NCBI GenBank assembly: GCA_015179045.1
Contig: WHUZ01000030.1
Location: 558,001 to 622,000, forward strand
Direction of reading: 5' to 3'
DNA: 64,000 nt
Source: Kalaharituber pfeilii
Lineage: Eukaryota; Ascomycota; Pezizomycetes; Pezizales; Pezizaceae
Position numbers and translations under genes: made by a program. Shown here one piece after another: positions 34,037 through 43,910 of this stretch (position 1 is its first letter; each line of letters opens with the position of its first letter). The notes under the pieces are model-generated. The model was not told where the DNA came from and searched no databases. It worked only from the letters and a program-made list of their open reading frames with translations.

Positions 34037-34731
34037 CAAGAAGGGGAATTGATGATTGTAACGGATTCCAGACACGCGATTCAGAGGATGACGGCGGTTG
34101 CGAGGGGGGACATAGCACACGACGGAGCGACGAGGAGGATGAGAAGAGCATGGGAAGAGAGAATAAGGAGAGGAGACTGGGACATAGCGGTGATATGGGT
34201 GAAAGCGCACAGGGGGATCTCCGGTAATGAGAAGGCAGACAGGGCAGCGAGCACGGGGACCGCCTTGCAGTACAAGTCGGAAATTATAACGGAGGCGGGA
34301 CAGAGACAGAAGGGGAGGAGAGAGAGAGCGGAAGAGAGAAACCGGCTGAAATTGACATACAGACCGCTGGAGAGGCTAGGAGGCGGGGTAGGGAGGTTGG
34401 CGGGCTTGCTGGGGGGTAAGGGACTGAGGGCATGGAGGTGGCATATAGGAGAAGGTGACGGACCGGAGTGCAGGTGGTGTGGAGAGAAAGAAGAGACGAC
34501 GAAACACTTGCTGGAGGAGTGCAGAGTGTGGAAGCGGAGGTGGCCGGGGGGGGAGGAGCACGTGAAAAGGCCTCCGAAAGGGAGAGAGGGGGAGAGAGAT
34601 CCGTTGGGCGCGATGATAGAAATGTTGGGGGAGTAGGGGAGAGAAGTAGGGTCATGTGACGTAGAAAGTAGTTAGTTAGGACATCGCCATAGCCCGTGGG
34701 GCTCAATGATATATAAAAAAAAAAAAAAAAA
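34037..34731 (+). mobile_element. LINE-A relative nested in LINE-A RNase H (695 bp)
   Basis: 5'-truncated copy encoding most of RNase H (VTDSRHAIQRM, IWVKAHRGISGNEKADRAA) and the zinc knuckle (CRWCGEKEETTKHLLEEC), stop at 34636, 3' untranslated region, a tail with a deletion in its hairpin (GCCCGTGGGGCTC then AATGATATA) and poly(A). The 9 bp target duplication GAGAGCTCC lies at 34028-34036 and 34732-34740. Its protein differs clearly from the host copy, so it belongs to a different subfamily. Confidence 0.9.
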
Positions 34732-35536
34732 GAGAGCTCCTAGATATGTGGAAGTCCGTTTCTGGGTGTGCTGGGAGAACGAGCCTGCCCCAGTAGAGTC
34801 ACCTATTCGGCTCCCATCTGTATAAACGCTGACCCAGCCTTGGTCTTCTGCTTCGGCAATAGCTGCCATCCATTCTTCAGCTGAGGTATCGGCTGGGAGT
34901 GTGAGAAATGTAGCTAATGGAAGAGGTCTTCTACGATGTAGCGATCCCCTGAGGTATGTGGTGTCCTGGTCTTCTCTTTGTAGCAGTTCTCCCATAAACC
35001 GGAGTGTGCGTGCTTCCACCCGTATGCTTTCTCCGTCTGCGAATGTGCTGATCGACTCAAGGTTAGCCAGTCCTTCTACTATATCTCTTCTTGTCCCCCA
35101 TGGAGCCCTAGTGATCTCTCTAGCCACCACATACTGCCATCTTTCCAGAGTGTCTAGTTTCTGCCTGGCTGGAGATCCTTGTGCATAGTCCATCCAGGCC
35201 CAACATCCCCACATCCATATATTACGGGCTATGCTAGTGTATAGTTGTCGTTTTTTCTCTGGCGCTATGGGTGTTAGTCTCGTCACTACATTCCAGGCTG
35301 CTTTGGCTAAGTGTAATCTCTTGTTGAAGTGAGTACCAAATTTCAGTTCCCAATCGACTGTCAGTCCTACCAGCCTATATTCTGGACCCTTTACTCCTAT
35401 TATTAGTGTCTCGGACTTGTCAGGGTTGATTTGGTAACCCTCACTCGCTGCCTCTGTAATGAGCTTCGTCCGGTGCTCCTTTATGGCTCGTCTTAATCTG
35501 GGCAGTGATCTGTGTGAGATTACACTATGAAAGTCA

Positions 35537-36078
35537 CGCCGCCACCAAAACCAAGGCGAAAGCTCCCGACGCAGGAGGAGGCTTTCCGGCGGCACCAGGC
35601 TCGCAAGACCTCGCCACAAACCGCTCCGCCGACCACGGAAGATGCCACCACCAGGGGAGGAGTCGGCATCGTAATACACGGTATTGCGTTGAGGAAGGAC
35701 TTGGGGAAAGTGAAGAAGTGGTTGGCAGCAGCTAACGAGAGTTTGGGGAAGATTAAGGGAATTCGTTGGCTGAGGAAGCGGAACTTGCTGGAGGAGGCAG
35801 GCAAGACAACAAGTTCGGTGGTCGTATACTTGGAGAAAGAGGTGGACGTTGAGAAGGTCAGACTCAGCGGACGGTGGCACAGATCCGCTCGTCGGAGAGG
35901 GGGCGGAAATAAGGGGGACATACTGGGCGCAGTCCGCATTACTAGATAGTCCGCGGATACCACATGTATTTAGGATTGGTGTTATTCTTTCGGTCCTTTT
36001 TGAGTTTTTTTAATAAAAACCCTCGCCATAGCCCTTAGGGCGGCAAGCGAGTACTGATATAAAAAAAAACAAAAAAAA
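35537..36078 (+). mobile_element. Non-autonomous LINE-A derivative: ORF1 piece joined to the tail (542 bp)
   Basis: The insert carries ~135 codons of ORF1-like protein (PPPKPRRKLPTQEEAFRRH, GIVIHGIALRKDLGKVKK, GIRWLRKRNLLEEAGKTTSS) with a stop at 35947-35949, then ~70 bp and the LINE-A tail (CTCGCC, GCCCTTAGGGC, GCGAG) and A-rich end. No ORF2 sequence lies between. The target duplication ACTATGAAAGTCA is at 35524-35536 and 36079-36091. The short ORF1 ends with a basic RRGGGNKGD stretch. Confidence 0.88.
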
Positions 36079-36822
36079 ACTATGAAAGTCATCAACATAA
36101 GACCTTGTAAAGTTCGTTTCGTCCATGCGTTCAGCTACTGGTGCTACTCCTAGCAGGAATAGTACTGGTGAGAGTGGTGATCCCTGTGGTGTCCCATCCG
36201 TCATTCTGCCAGTAGCATGCTTGCGCCCATCCCAGTGTAGGCTAAAGTTGTTTGGCATCAAGAATGCCTCAACGAATGCTGCTAAATTGATATTGACTCC
36301 TTTTATTCGGTCTACCACTCTGTCTCTCCTAAGGAAGTTAAACGCTGACTTAATATCATCTCCAACCATGGCCACCCACTCCTTCCTATTGAGTCGCATT
36401 TTTATCTCCTTCAAGGTCTGTCTTTGAAGGTCTTCTGCCCCTCTCTTTGGTCTTCCTCCCAATTGCGAGTCTCGGAACAGGGTGTCCTGCCTTTGTAGAA
36501 GGTCTGCTATGACTTTTTGGCCTAATTTGGCAGCTGTATTGAGTAGTGTTATCGGACTCCAGCTGCTGATCTGGTCCCTGGGCCTTCCTTTCTTCAGAAT
36601 CATCACTACATCAAATCCCCTAGCAAAGTCGTAGCTTCCATTAATGTAGTCTACGATTTTCTCCCGTACTGCCGCCCATAGGGTAGTGTTTCTCAGCATC
36701 TTTAGCAATCCGTATTGGATACCATCTGGGCCGGGGGCTGATTTGGACTTAGTTCGGATGAGTGCCTTATCTATAGCTCTCCGTGCTTGCTCTTTGTCAA
36801 GGTTCCGCGACGTCAAGGCCCT

Positions 36823-37278
36823 CTCAGACTACAGCTACAACAGCTCCCCAATGAAGGTCTTTCCCAAGCACGCCGCGCTGCAGAGCCCCGTTCTAAAATT
36901 CCTTCTCCAGCCCATTGGAATCGCCAGGACCGGAACCGGGAAGGCACCTACGGCACCCAAAAAGCCCAAGGCAAAAGCGAAGGCAAATTCAGGGGCGGAT
37001 AAAATCGCCATAGCCCACAGGGCGGTAAGCGATAAATGATATAAAAAAAAAAAAAAAAGGGGGCGGATAAAGGCAAGGGGAAGAAGAAGGAAGTCGACTT
37101 GGATGACGTTTCTGAGCTTGGGGATGAGCAGGAATCAGGAGGGGTACGGCTGACCACGCCAATGCAGTTGACGGAGGAGGCGTTGGGGCAATTGGAGGAG
37201 GAAATGGCAGGGAATTCGAAAGTGGAGGAAATGTTGGCGCGTGCAGTGAGTGAGGAACTCGCGCAGAAATTGGAATGA
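36823..37278 (+). pseudogene. Coding-like fragment of unknown origin, split by a LINE-A tail
   Basis: With the 37004-37059 insertion and one target copy discounted, the plus strand is open for about 130 codons to a TGA at 37276-37278. It begins DVKALSDYSYNSSPMKVFPK, continues with a Pro/Lys/Ala-rich stretch and ends in an acidic, Glu/Leu-rich segment (TTPMQLTEEALGQLEEEMAG). Codon third positions are GC-rich, unlike the AT-rich relics nearby, which suggests a real gene's C-terminus. The 5' part is cut off by the LINE-A junction. I do not recognise the protein. Confidence 0.4.
37004..37059 (+). mobile_element. LINE-A 3' tail insertion (~56 bp)
   Basis: ATCGCC, GCCCACAGGGC, GCGAT and TGATAT followed by poly(A). 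The target duplication GGGGCGGATAAA lies at 36992-37003 and 37060-37071. Confidence 0.92.
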
Positions 37279-37452
37279 GCGGGCACGGTGATGGTGGCAT
37301 TGCCATAGTGTGGCACAGTGATCAGTTATATGAATGGATTGACTGCCATTGCACTTTGAGATGAAGTTCCCTCGCGGTTTGTTTAATGCACGTTCATCAG
37401 AAGAGATATCAGAGAATATTGTTGCTTCCAACATTCCCATGTCCTTCCGAAC
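37279..37452. other. Short flank, no gene recognised
   Basis: Probably the 3' flank of the coding-like fragment before the next LINE tails. Confidence 0.3.
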
Positions 37453-37506
37453 CTTTTTCTTTCAATGTCATGTAGCTCCGCGTACAGCTATTCGCCATGG
37501 CAGGGT
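37453..37506 (-). mobile_element. LINE-B 3' tail insertion (54 bp)
   Basis: A decayed T-rich run, then the reverse complement of the LINE-B tail. The 11 bp target duplication TCCTTCCGAAC lies at 37442-37452 and 37507-37517. Confidence 0.88.
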
Positions 37507-37545
37507 TCCTTCCGAACTTGATCGGAATTTGTACTTGATATTGTT

Positions 37546-37707
37546 TTTTTTTTTTTTTTTTTTTATATCAGTAATCGCATGCCGCCCTAAGGGCTACGGC
37601 GATGTATAAGTGACAAAAGAAAAATCCGTAACTATCTACATGTATTACCCGCGGAGCTCGTACATATTGCGGGTGGACATCATGCCGGCACGACTATCTC
37701 CTCTCCG
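37546..37707 (-). mobile_element. LINE-A 3' insertion (162 bp)
   Basis: Poly(T), then the reverse complement of the LINE-A tail (minus strand ATCGCC, GCCCTTAGGGC, GCGAT) and ~100 bp of 3' untranslated region. The 13 bp target duplication ACTTGATATTGTT lies at 37533-37545 and 37708-37720. Confidence 0.9.
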
Positions 37708-37720
37708 ACTTGATATTGTT

Positions 37721-38503
37721 GTATCGTCCCCTATCCACTTGTGAGAGGGCGGTAACCGCGATTCACCAGTCACTCAGTGGCATAGCGGTCGAACGGCGGC
37801 TCTGGCAAGCCAGCTGGTCCGTGCACCTGAGGCCGCCGCGTAGGTTTTTTTCTCCTTGAGAGCGTTGTAAGCACAGAGCCTTCCAGCGATTGTACGGGCC
37901 TAGGGAATTCCAGCCCAGTGCATCGTCCCAAGAAAGTACTGCAGTGTGCATGGTAATCACGGCCACCGGTCTCTAAGTAGCGTCGCTAGCTAGGTGTTCT
38001 AGAAAGTGAAACGGCGCAACAAGCGCTAGATATGCGCAGATGTCGCATGATCGGTAAGCGATCTATGAAGAGGCGCCAGTAAGTGCTCCCGCATGGTAAT
38101 CGCGCGTCGAAACCTGTGCGCAGAATCCCAGATCCTGTAGGTGAAAGTGGGCTGGAGCCGCGCTAAACCTATCCGTTCAGCAGCGCATTGATAAAGACAG
38201 CGTCGTGTTAGCGGCCCTTCCGCCCTCGGCACACGCGGTTCCTGATTCATTTCCCCCGGGCTCTCACAAATTGCTGTATGTAAGAGGCGCGGGCAGCCTA
38301 CGCATGGGGAATATGACCACCCTAACAATCCACCAAAACGAGGCTCTAATTTGGTGAATCGATCTTATTGCTACGTATACAGTACATTCCACGAACGTTC
38401 TGTAGCCGAGAGTACTCCAGCTAATTTAGCGTCATTTCTGCCAAAAGTTGATTGATCGTGGCCGCACAGGTGCTCGAGCCTGATGTACATGTAAGTCACA
38501 CTT
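37721..38503. other. Intergenic, no gene recognised
   Basis: Several open frames on the minus strand (37966-37763, 38328-38026) look like chance frames in GC-balanced DNA; none shows a known domain. Confidence 0.4.
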
Positions 38504-38514
38504 CTGCAAGGCAA

Positions 38515-38559
38515 GCGGCATGCGATTAATGAAAAAAAAAAAAAAAAAAAAAAAAAAAA
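38515..38559 (+). mobile_element. Ultra-short LINE-A insertion: 17 nt plus poly(A)
   Basis: Only GCGGCATGCGATTAATG of the LINE-A tail is present, followed by 28 A. The perfect 11 bp target duplication CTGCAAGGCAA lies at 38504-38514 and 38560-38570. The insert keeps the 3' arm of the tail hairpin but not the 5' arm. Confidence 0.9.
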
Positions 38560-38572
38560 CTGCAAGGCAATA

Positions 38573-39348
38573 CAGTCCGACCTTGCTATAATGAACATAC
38601 CACGCTCTCGGATTTCCATCCCCATACAATTTGACCTTGCTATAATGAAATCGCACCAAATAGTGTAATGAAAAAAAAATACTCTAGGAAGTTATTTTTT
38701 ATCTACATACAAATTGTTCTTGCTATAATGAAAAGTAGCTGATGATATCCATTGAAACCCCCCTGCCACTGTCTTGCCCTCCTGCGCACCAGTAATTCTC
38801 GAGCAGCCCAGCAAACAGCAACTATGTCACTAAGTGCTAGAGTTGGTTTAAACCAAGTTGTGAGTGTCTGTTCCTTCCGCGTATGTTGTTGGTATGAATG
38901 CTCACCGTTTGCTAGTAGACATCTTCACTGTTGGCGTCTTATGAATCTCAATCGACTCCTTATTTACTTCTAATTTATATTCTTCTCCCACTACCACTGC
39001 TCCTTACATTTCTATTTCCATTCCTATTCATCACTACCACCACTGTCCCATTCAAATTGATTTCTTCAAGCCTGCCTCCGGGCTTTGAGGGTTTAGACCC
39101 AGGGGCCCTGCCATGGCGAACAGCTACAAGCGGGGTCACGTGAAATAAAAAAAAAAAAAAAATTGATTTCTTCAATGTAGCTATTTCCATTACTAGTAAG
39201 TCAAATACAGGTTAATTAGTATTGAAGACTCCGAACTCAGCTGCCAAGACTATATGACTAATTTGCCACAGTTTTCTATACTGAAAACCTTGCTATAGTG
39301 AAAACAAAGGGCCAAATTTTGCGTATTCATTATAGCAAGGTCGGACTG
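38573..39348. mobile_element. Tigger-like MITE, TA-flanked (776 bp with insert)
   Basis: Terminal inverted repeats CAGTCCGACCTTGCTATAAT / complement are flanked by TA (38571-38572 and 39349-39350). CTTGCTATAATGAA is repeated inside the left end (about 38632 and 38718) and CTTGCTATAGTGAA near the right (39285), as subterminal copies. Known pogo/Tigger elements have similar CAGTC-type ends. The interior is non-coding and carries a LINE-B insertion. Confidence 0.85.
39070..39160 (+). mobile_element. LINE-B 3' tail insertion (91 bp)
   Basis: GCCTGCCTCCGGGCTTTGAG, GGGTTTAGACCC, CCCTGCCATGGC, AGCGGGGTCACGTGAAAT and poly(A). The 15 bp target duplication AATTGATTTCTTCAA lies at 39055-39069 and 39161-39175, within the MITE. 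Confidence 0.93.
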
Positions 39349-40972
39349 TATTTACAAAAGTAATACTCAAAAACGCGCTCGAAGTATCAAAAATGCCCGT
39401 CTTGTCACGCAATTATGGTTCCACTGCGGAATGAATGGTATTTTGCAGTTAGTATATAGAATCCCCCCACCGTAATGCAATTGTTCCACGCCATGGCCAC
39501 ACATTCCGGATCAAGGTCTACTACTAGTTCTGCCATGGCTGGCCCTAAAGTTAAATTTGGTAGCTAGGTATAAGTTAGCCTGAGCGATTGGGTGGTAAAC
39601 AATCTCCCCTGCGTTGGACAGCCGTAGATAAGGCTTTCAGAGAGAGCTGTGAAACCCAGGAGAGTTTACTGAGGCCCCTTTGAAAGTACCTTTACTTGAC
39701 TCAATCAAGTTTTTTACGATAATTTGGACATTGGAATGGGAAGAATTCATGATAAAATCAATTCACGATACAGTCAATGACAGTGATTTAGCATGTATCT
39801 TCTCATGTTTTGTAGGTATCTCCTGAGGAGGCAGATGGGTGTTATCTAGAGTGGCCAGTTGCATAAAGAACGCAATGAGGGGCGCAGATGTTGGCGCTCG
39901 GAGTAGTGTGGGCGAAACGGCACAGGGGAGCGGGCCGGTCCAGGCCAGGCCAAGGGTATGGCCTCACCGGCCTGGGCCATAGAATCTAGGCCGGCCGTAA
40001 GGTCCGCCCGCTCCGGCCCAGGCCATTCAGGCCATTCAGGCTGCAGTGTGAGTAAAACAATACAGTAGCTATATACAAAACGCACTCTAACTTCTACATA
40101 TACCTCATTCTCTAAAGTTTAAAATTTTGCTTGCAGATTTTGCACCACCAGTATCGCTTTCCATTATCAAGCATAGCTTCACCACACTGTCAAATCCAAC
40201 TTTGTCGTACCAGATTTTTGTAACCCAAATTCCAGAAGACTCGATTTCGGCATCAGATTGAACTGCAGGTAATTCGTCGATACAAGATCACAACTTGAAC
40301 TACACCGCAGAGAGTGAAGAGAGATTACTGAAGGAATCATCATCCTCAGTACCGGTGGTTGGAATGTCTGTCTCCATGATAGGAGAAATTAGTATACAGT
40401 CAAGCGATACTAAAAATATTACTTACCTGAATACCTGCAAAATGCACTGTTCAATACGAAAAGGCTAGAGAGCTATCCAAGGATATACAAACGTTTATAT
40501 TAAATCCGTGTCCAAGTAACCTGAAGCTGACCCCTGAATGGTCCCGTAACCAGCCCTCCTACCCCTGAATTGCTTGAACGGCCTGAATGGCCTGGACCAG
40601 CCTGGGCCGCCTGGACGGCCTGGTCGGCGGCCTGGCCGGTTGCGAACACTGGCTACCCCCACCCAGACGAGGAGCCTGTGACGGACGAGGGCTTTTGGAC
40701 TGACGGGTGCAGTTCAAGAAGAAACAGAGACCGAACGCAGTGGAGGCGGACTGCAGAATGTAAGAGGTGGCGGAGACAATGGCTCGCTGGATAGAAAGGA
40801 CGCCGATGAGGGAGTGTTTGTACTCGAGTACATAATTCCTATTCACGTACATTAGTCATATATCGTCATACTCTAGCGTTGCTGCATGCGGGTACTGAAC
40901 CAAACGAAGAAAATAAAAGGCTGAGATCCTACAGTGAATACACTGAATTCAGCGCTGCGGACGCTACAATCA
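39349..40972. other. Intergenic with a GC-rich inverted repeat
   Basis: No gene recognised. At about 39935-40055 and 40555-40650 two GC-rich blocks built of GGCCTGAATGGCC-type words lie in inverted orientation around an AT-rich core. They may be the ends of a degenerate MITE, but termini and target site could not be fixed. Confidence 0.45.
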
Positions 40973-42493
40973 CGGGACCTCTCCGGGCAGGCCAGTCTGG
41001 CCTGCCCGCATGCAGGGGTATCGACAGGGGAATGTAGACTACTTAGCCTGCCCGGTTGCAGAGGTTCTACTAGCCGAAAAATAAGTATCCGGACAGGGAA
41101 TAAATGCATACCATGCGCTATGCAGTAGTTGGCATAAACTAGCATATTTTCGTATGCTTGGCTGTGGATGTTTATGAGACCAGTCCAAATTTCGTCCAAT
41201 TTTATTATGTCAGAAGTATCCGGACAGTTGGATCGCCATAGCCCATAGGGCGGCACGCGATTAATGATATTAAAAAAAAAAAAAAGTATCCGGACTGCTG
41301 GCATAATGAATTTGGGACTTGCAACACCAACAGTCCTATCCCTACATATCAGGACAAGGAAAATAGATATAAGTCCTCTACTAGGAATATAAAAATGGCA
41401 CTGCAGGTAACCTTGATAAGCACAGGTTCAGGCATTATAATCAAAACTTACTATTCTGATAGGTCCTAAGATTTCGAGACTGCTCTTCAGGGCTTTTCTA
41501 GAAGCTTTTCCAAGGCTATTCCAAGAGCTGTTCCAGGGGCTGTTCCAGAGGCCATTGAAATTCTGTTTGAGAGGCTGTTAGAGCTCAAACGGCCTCCGAA
41601 ACGGCCTCTGAAGTATCCTCCGGAACAACCTCTGGAACGACCTCCGGAACAGCCTCTGAACAGCCTTTGAACAGCCTCTAGGACACCCTCTTAAACAGCT
41701 GCTCGAACAGCTGCTCGTAGCATGTCAACAGCTACTCAAACAGCCTCCGAAACAGCCTCCGCAAAAGCTTTCAGAAAAGCCCCGAGAACAGGCTACAGAA
41801 GAGCACTGCAATAGCAGTGAAAACAAATACCTTCATTGTTGTAGATATTATTTTTATTGATAAAATTAATATTGGGCTATTTGGTATGCGAATATCTCAA
41901 TGTAGGCCCCAATAGCTACTCTTTTCTGGGGGTTATTTCAGCACCTATGAGAATATTATTATCTTACTAAGTATGATACTTGAGTTTTTACCTGACCTTT
42001 TTTGCCTGCCGTCCGTATATATACTACCTTGTTCTTGTGTTCATTCTGCTGCTGTATAATAGGCCCAAATTCATTATGTCAGCTGTCCAGATACTTCTAA
42101 CATAATAAAGTTTGGACAATCTATTACGAATTGGACTAGTCTCATAGATATCCATAGCCAAGCATACTCACATATGCTTGTTTAGACCAAATGCTGCTTA
42201 TCGCATAATATGCATTTATCCCCTGTCCGGATACTGATTTTTTCGGCTAGCACAGGGGACGGCACAGGTCTTCAGATTGCATACTAGACTCAAGGTGTAT
42301 GTATGCTGTCTATAGAGCCAATATACTGTATACATACCTCGCCTCTCACGCATATGTATAAGCCTGGCATGCGATTTGAAGACCTGTGCCGTCCCCCTGT
42401 AGATACCTCTGCAACCGGGCAGACTAGTCTACAGTCCCCTGTCGATACCCCTGCATCCGGGCAGGCCAGACTGGCTTGCCCGGAGAGGTCCCG
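40973..42493. mobile_element. Mutator-like non-autonomous element with long TIRs
   Basis: The ends read CGGGACCTCTCCGGGCA and its complement, extending imperfectly for ~240 bp as inverted repeats. A perfect 9 bp target duplication CTACAATCA lies at 40964-40972 and 42494-42502; 8-9 bp duplications are typical of Mutator-like elements. No transposase is present. The centre (41500-41800) is a ~12 bp minisatellite of AACAGCCTCCGG type running into its own inverted version (AGGCTGTTCCAG). A LINE-A tail is inserted in the left TIR. Confidence 0.82.
41232..41284 (+). mobile_element. LINE-A 3' tail insertion (53 bp)
   Basis: ATCGCC, GCCCATAGGGC, GCGAT, TGATATT and poly(A). The target duplication is AGTATCCGGACAGTTGG at 41215-41231 against AGTATCCGGACTGCTGG at 41285-41301 (two mismatches). 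Confidence 0.9.
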
Positions 42494-42502
42494 CTACAAT
42501 CA

Positions 42503-42765
42503 TAGCCCTATCATGTTATGCTTAGGAACTTTCAGGGTTTGTGACCGTGGGGGGCACATGGACACATGAACACCTAAATATGTAAACTGATAGGGCAATA
42601 ATGCATCATCTTAACGCCGCACGTGCCACATGTGCTGGGCTGAGGTTATATCGTCCATTAATCCGAAAGGCTAGCATGCTTTGTGGAAAACTAATCCTTC
42701 GTAATGTCGCTTGTCCTAGATTTAGACACTAAGTTTGTTTCGTTTAGGTCGTTCCAGTACAGAAT
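42503..42765. other. Intergenic, no gene recognised
   Basis: No recognisable feature before the tail-C insertion. Confidence 0.35.
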
Positions 42766-42828
42766 ACATTTGCCATAGGCCGGTAGCCTGTATGCGCAGT
42801 TACGTGACCAAAAAAAAAAAAAAAAAAA
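42766..42828 (+). mobile_element. Tail of a third LINE-like family (tail C)
   Basis: ACATTTGCCATAGGCC, GGTAGCCTGTATGCGCA and GTTACGTGACC are followed by 19 A. The layout mimics the LINE-A tail: outer arms TGC..GCA, then CATA..TATG, and inner arms AGGC..GCCT. The end ACGTGACC resembles LINE-B. No target duplication was found, so the left boundary is uncertain. Confidence 0.6.
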
Positions 42829-43201
42829 TCTTCATTATCATTCATCGCACCTCTTTTCTTTGCGTGTAGAAGCTTTTTTTTTTCGCTCTGCACACGCCTT
42901 ATAATCGAGAATCCGACGCGCCTACTAGGCGCACGCGAACACAGTTCATTCTGAGAAACTCTGCAAGTCAGGCTATAGAAATGCGCTTTAGTTACATACA
43001 TGCACGCCATCCTTAGTTCCGGTTAATCCGGATGGCACCTTCAGAGCTGTGTTTACTTTGGCATGTAGCTGGGATAGCTTCATATCTGCGGCCCCAGGTT
43101 TCCAATGTAAGTGAAGCCAACGACAGCAGCTGTGGTTATCTTGAGTAGTTAGGATTAGTTGCCATATCACCGCGGGCCCCTGCGGTCTCTGCGAGTGCTT
43201 G
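42829..43201. other. Intergenic, no gene recognised
   Basis: No recognisable coding sequence. Confidence 0.35.
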
Positions 43202-43203
43202 TA

Positions 43204-43908
43204 CAGTCTAACCTTGCTATACCGGACGAGTAAAAATCTGGCACTTTTTGTCCGGTATAGCAAGGTTCCGGTATAGAATAAAATGCTTGGCAACTGTAAA
43301 AAAGGGTGGCAAAAATATGTATAGAAATTAATGGAGTAAGAAATAAACAAGTGCAGCAAACATTAACTCAATCAAAGTCTATTCAACATGCATCGCTCTC
43401 ACCATATAGAAGAGGTCGAGCCTTACAGGCTCTTGGGGAGCATCAAATATGCAAGCATTGACTAGAGCCAAAACATGCTATGCTGACTGTTTCTCTAAAA
43501 GCCTATCAATTCAACCCAAAGAAGCAGCAAACTCTACAAGAATGTTCCAGCCTCCCAGCAGCAGCAGCGACAACAGTGGTAGCAGCAATGGTGACAACAG
43601 TGGCAGCATCGGTAGCAAGTGATAGCAACAGCGGTGACAGTAGTGATGGCAGCAGCAGTAGTGGTAGTTAGCATCGACGGCAGCAGAGTGGTAAACAACC
43701 AGTCTAAGTGGTAAAGTGGAGTAGTCTAAGATGTATTAGTATTAGTGTGTCCGGTATAGCAAATATTATTTGTATGGAGACAGGGGGGTAGTTGTCTGGA
43801 GGTTTTTGTCCTGTCCGGTAGTGTTAGGGCGTCCGGTATAGCAAGTGCAATTTGTATGGGAAACGGTTGTCCGAATCAGAGGCCATCCGGTATAGCAAGG
43901 TTAGACTG
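43204..43908. mobile_element. Tigger-like MITE, TA-flanked (705 bp)
   Basis: Terminal inverted repeats CAGTCTAACCTTGCTATACC / complement are flanked by TA (43202-43203 and 43909-43910). TCCGGTATAGCAA recurs internally near 43250, 43750 and 43840. The ends resemble those of the 38573-39348 element but differ in sequence. An imperfect CAG/AGC-rich stretch lies at 43556-43690. No transposase is present. Confidence 0.87.
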
Positions 43909-43910
43909 TA

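Larger units (their letters stand above)
33371..36816 (-). pseudogene. LINE-A ORF2: reverse transcriptase-RNase H-zinc knuckle, interrupted
   Basis: Segment 1 (36816-36092) has LTSRNLDKEQARRAIDKAL-type pre-RT sequence, SAPGPDGIQYGLLK, TPQGSPLSPVLF and the catalytic YVDD. Segment 2 (35523-34741) continues from DFHS with the RT thumb and the first RNase H residues (SVYTDGSRIGD, TYLGAL). Segment 3 (34027-33371) completes RNase H (ELIAMEDAL, LLIITDSQ, MWVKGHKGIPGNTEADRAA) and the Cys-rich end (CRWCGEAEETTLHILSQC). Across both insertion points the frame resumes exactly once one target-duplication copy and the insert are discounted. The endonuclease and ORF1 are missing through 5' truncation. Confidence 0.85.
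33253..36822 (-). mobile_element. LINE-A, 5'-truncated copy with two nested relatives
   Basis: The element reads right to left: ORF2 from within the reverse transcriptase (36816) to the zinc knuckle (33371), a ~70 bp 3' untranslated region, the LINE-A tail hairpin (CTCGCC, GCGAG) and poly(A), seen as a T-run at about 33253-33273. Two other LINE-A-tailed elements are inserted in it on the plus strand (34037-34731 and 35537-36078), each with a target duplication. Without them about 2.3 kb of ORF2 remains. No target duplication for the whole copy could be found; its 5' junction at ~36822 abuts a coding-like fragment. Confidence 0.88.
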
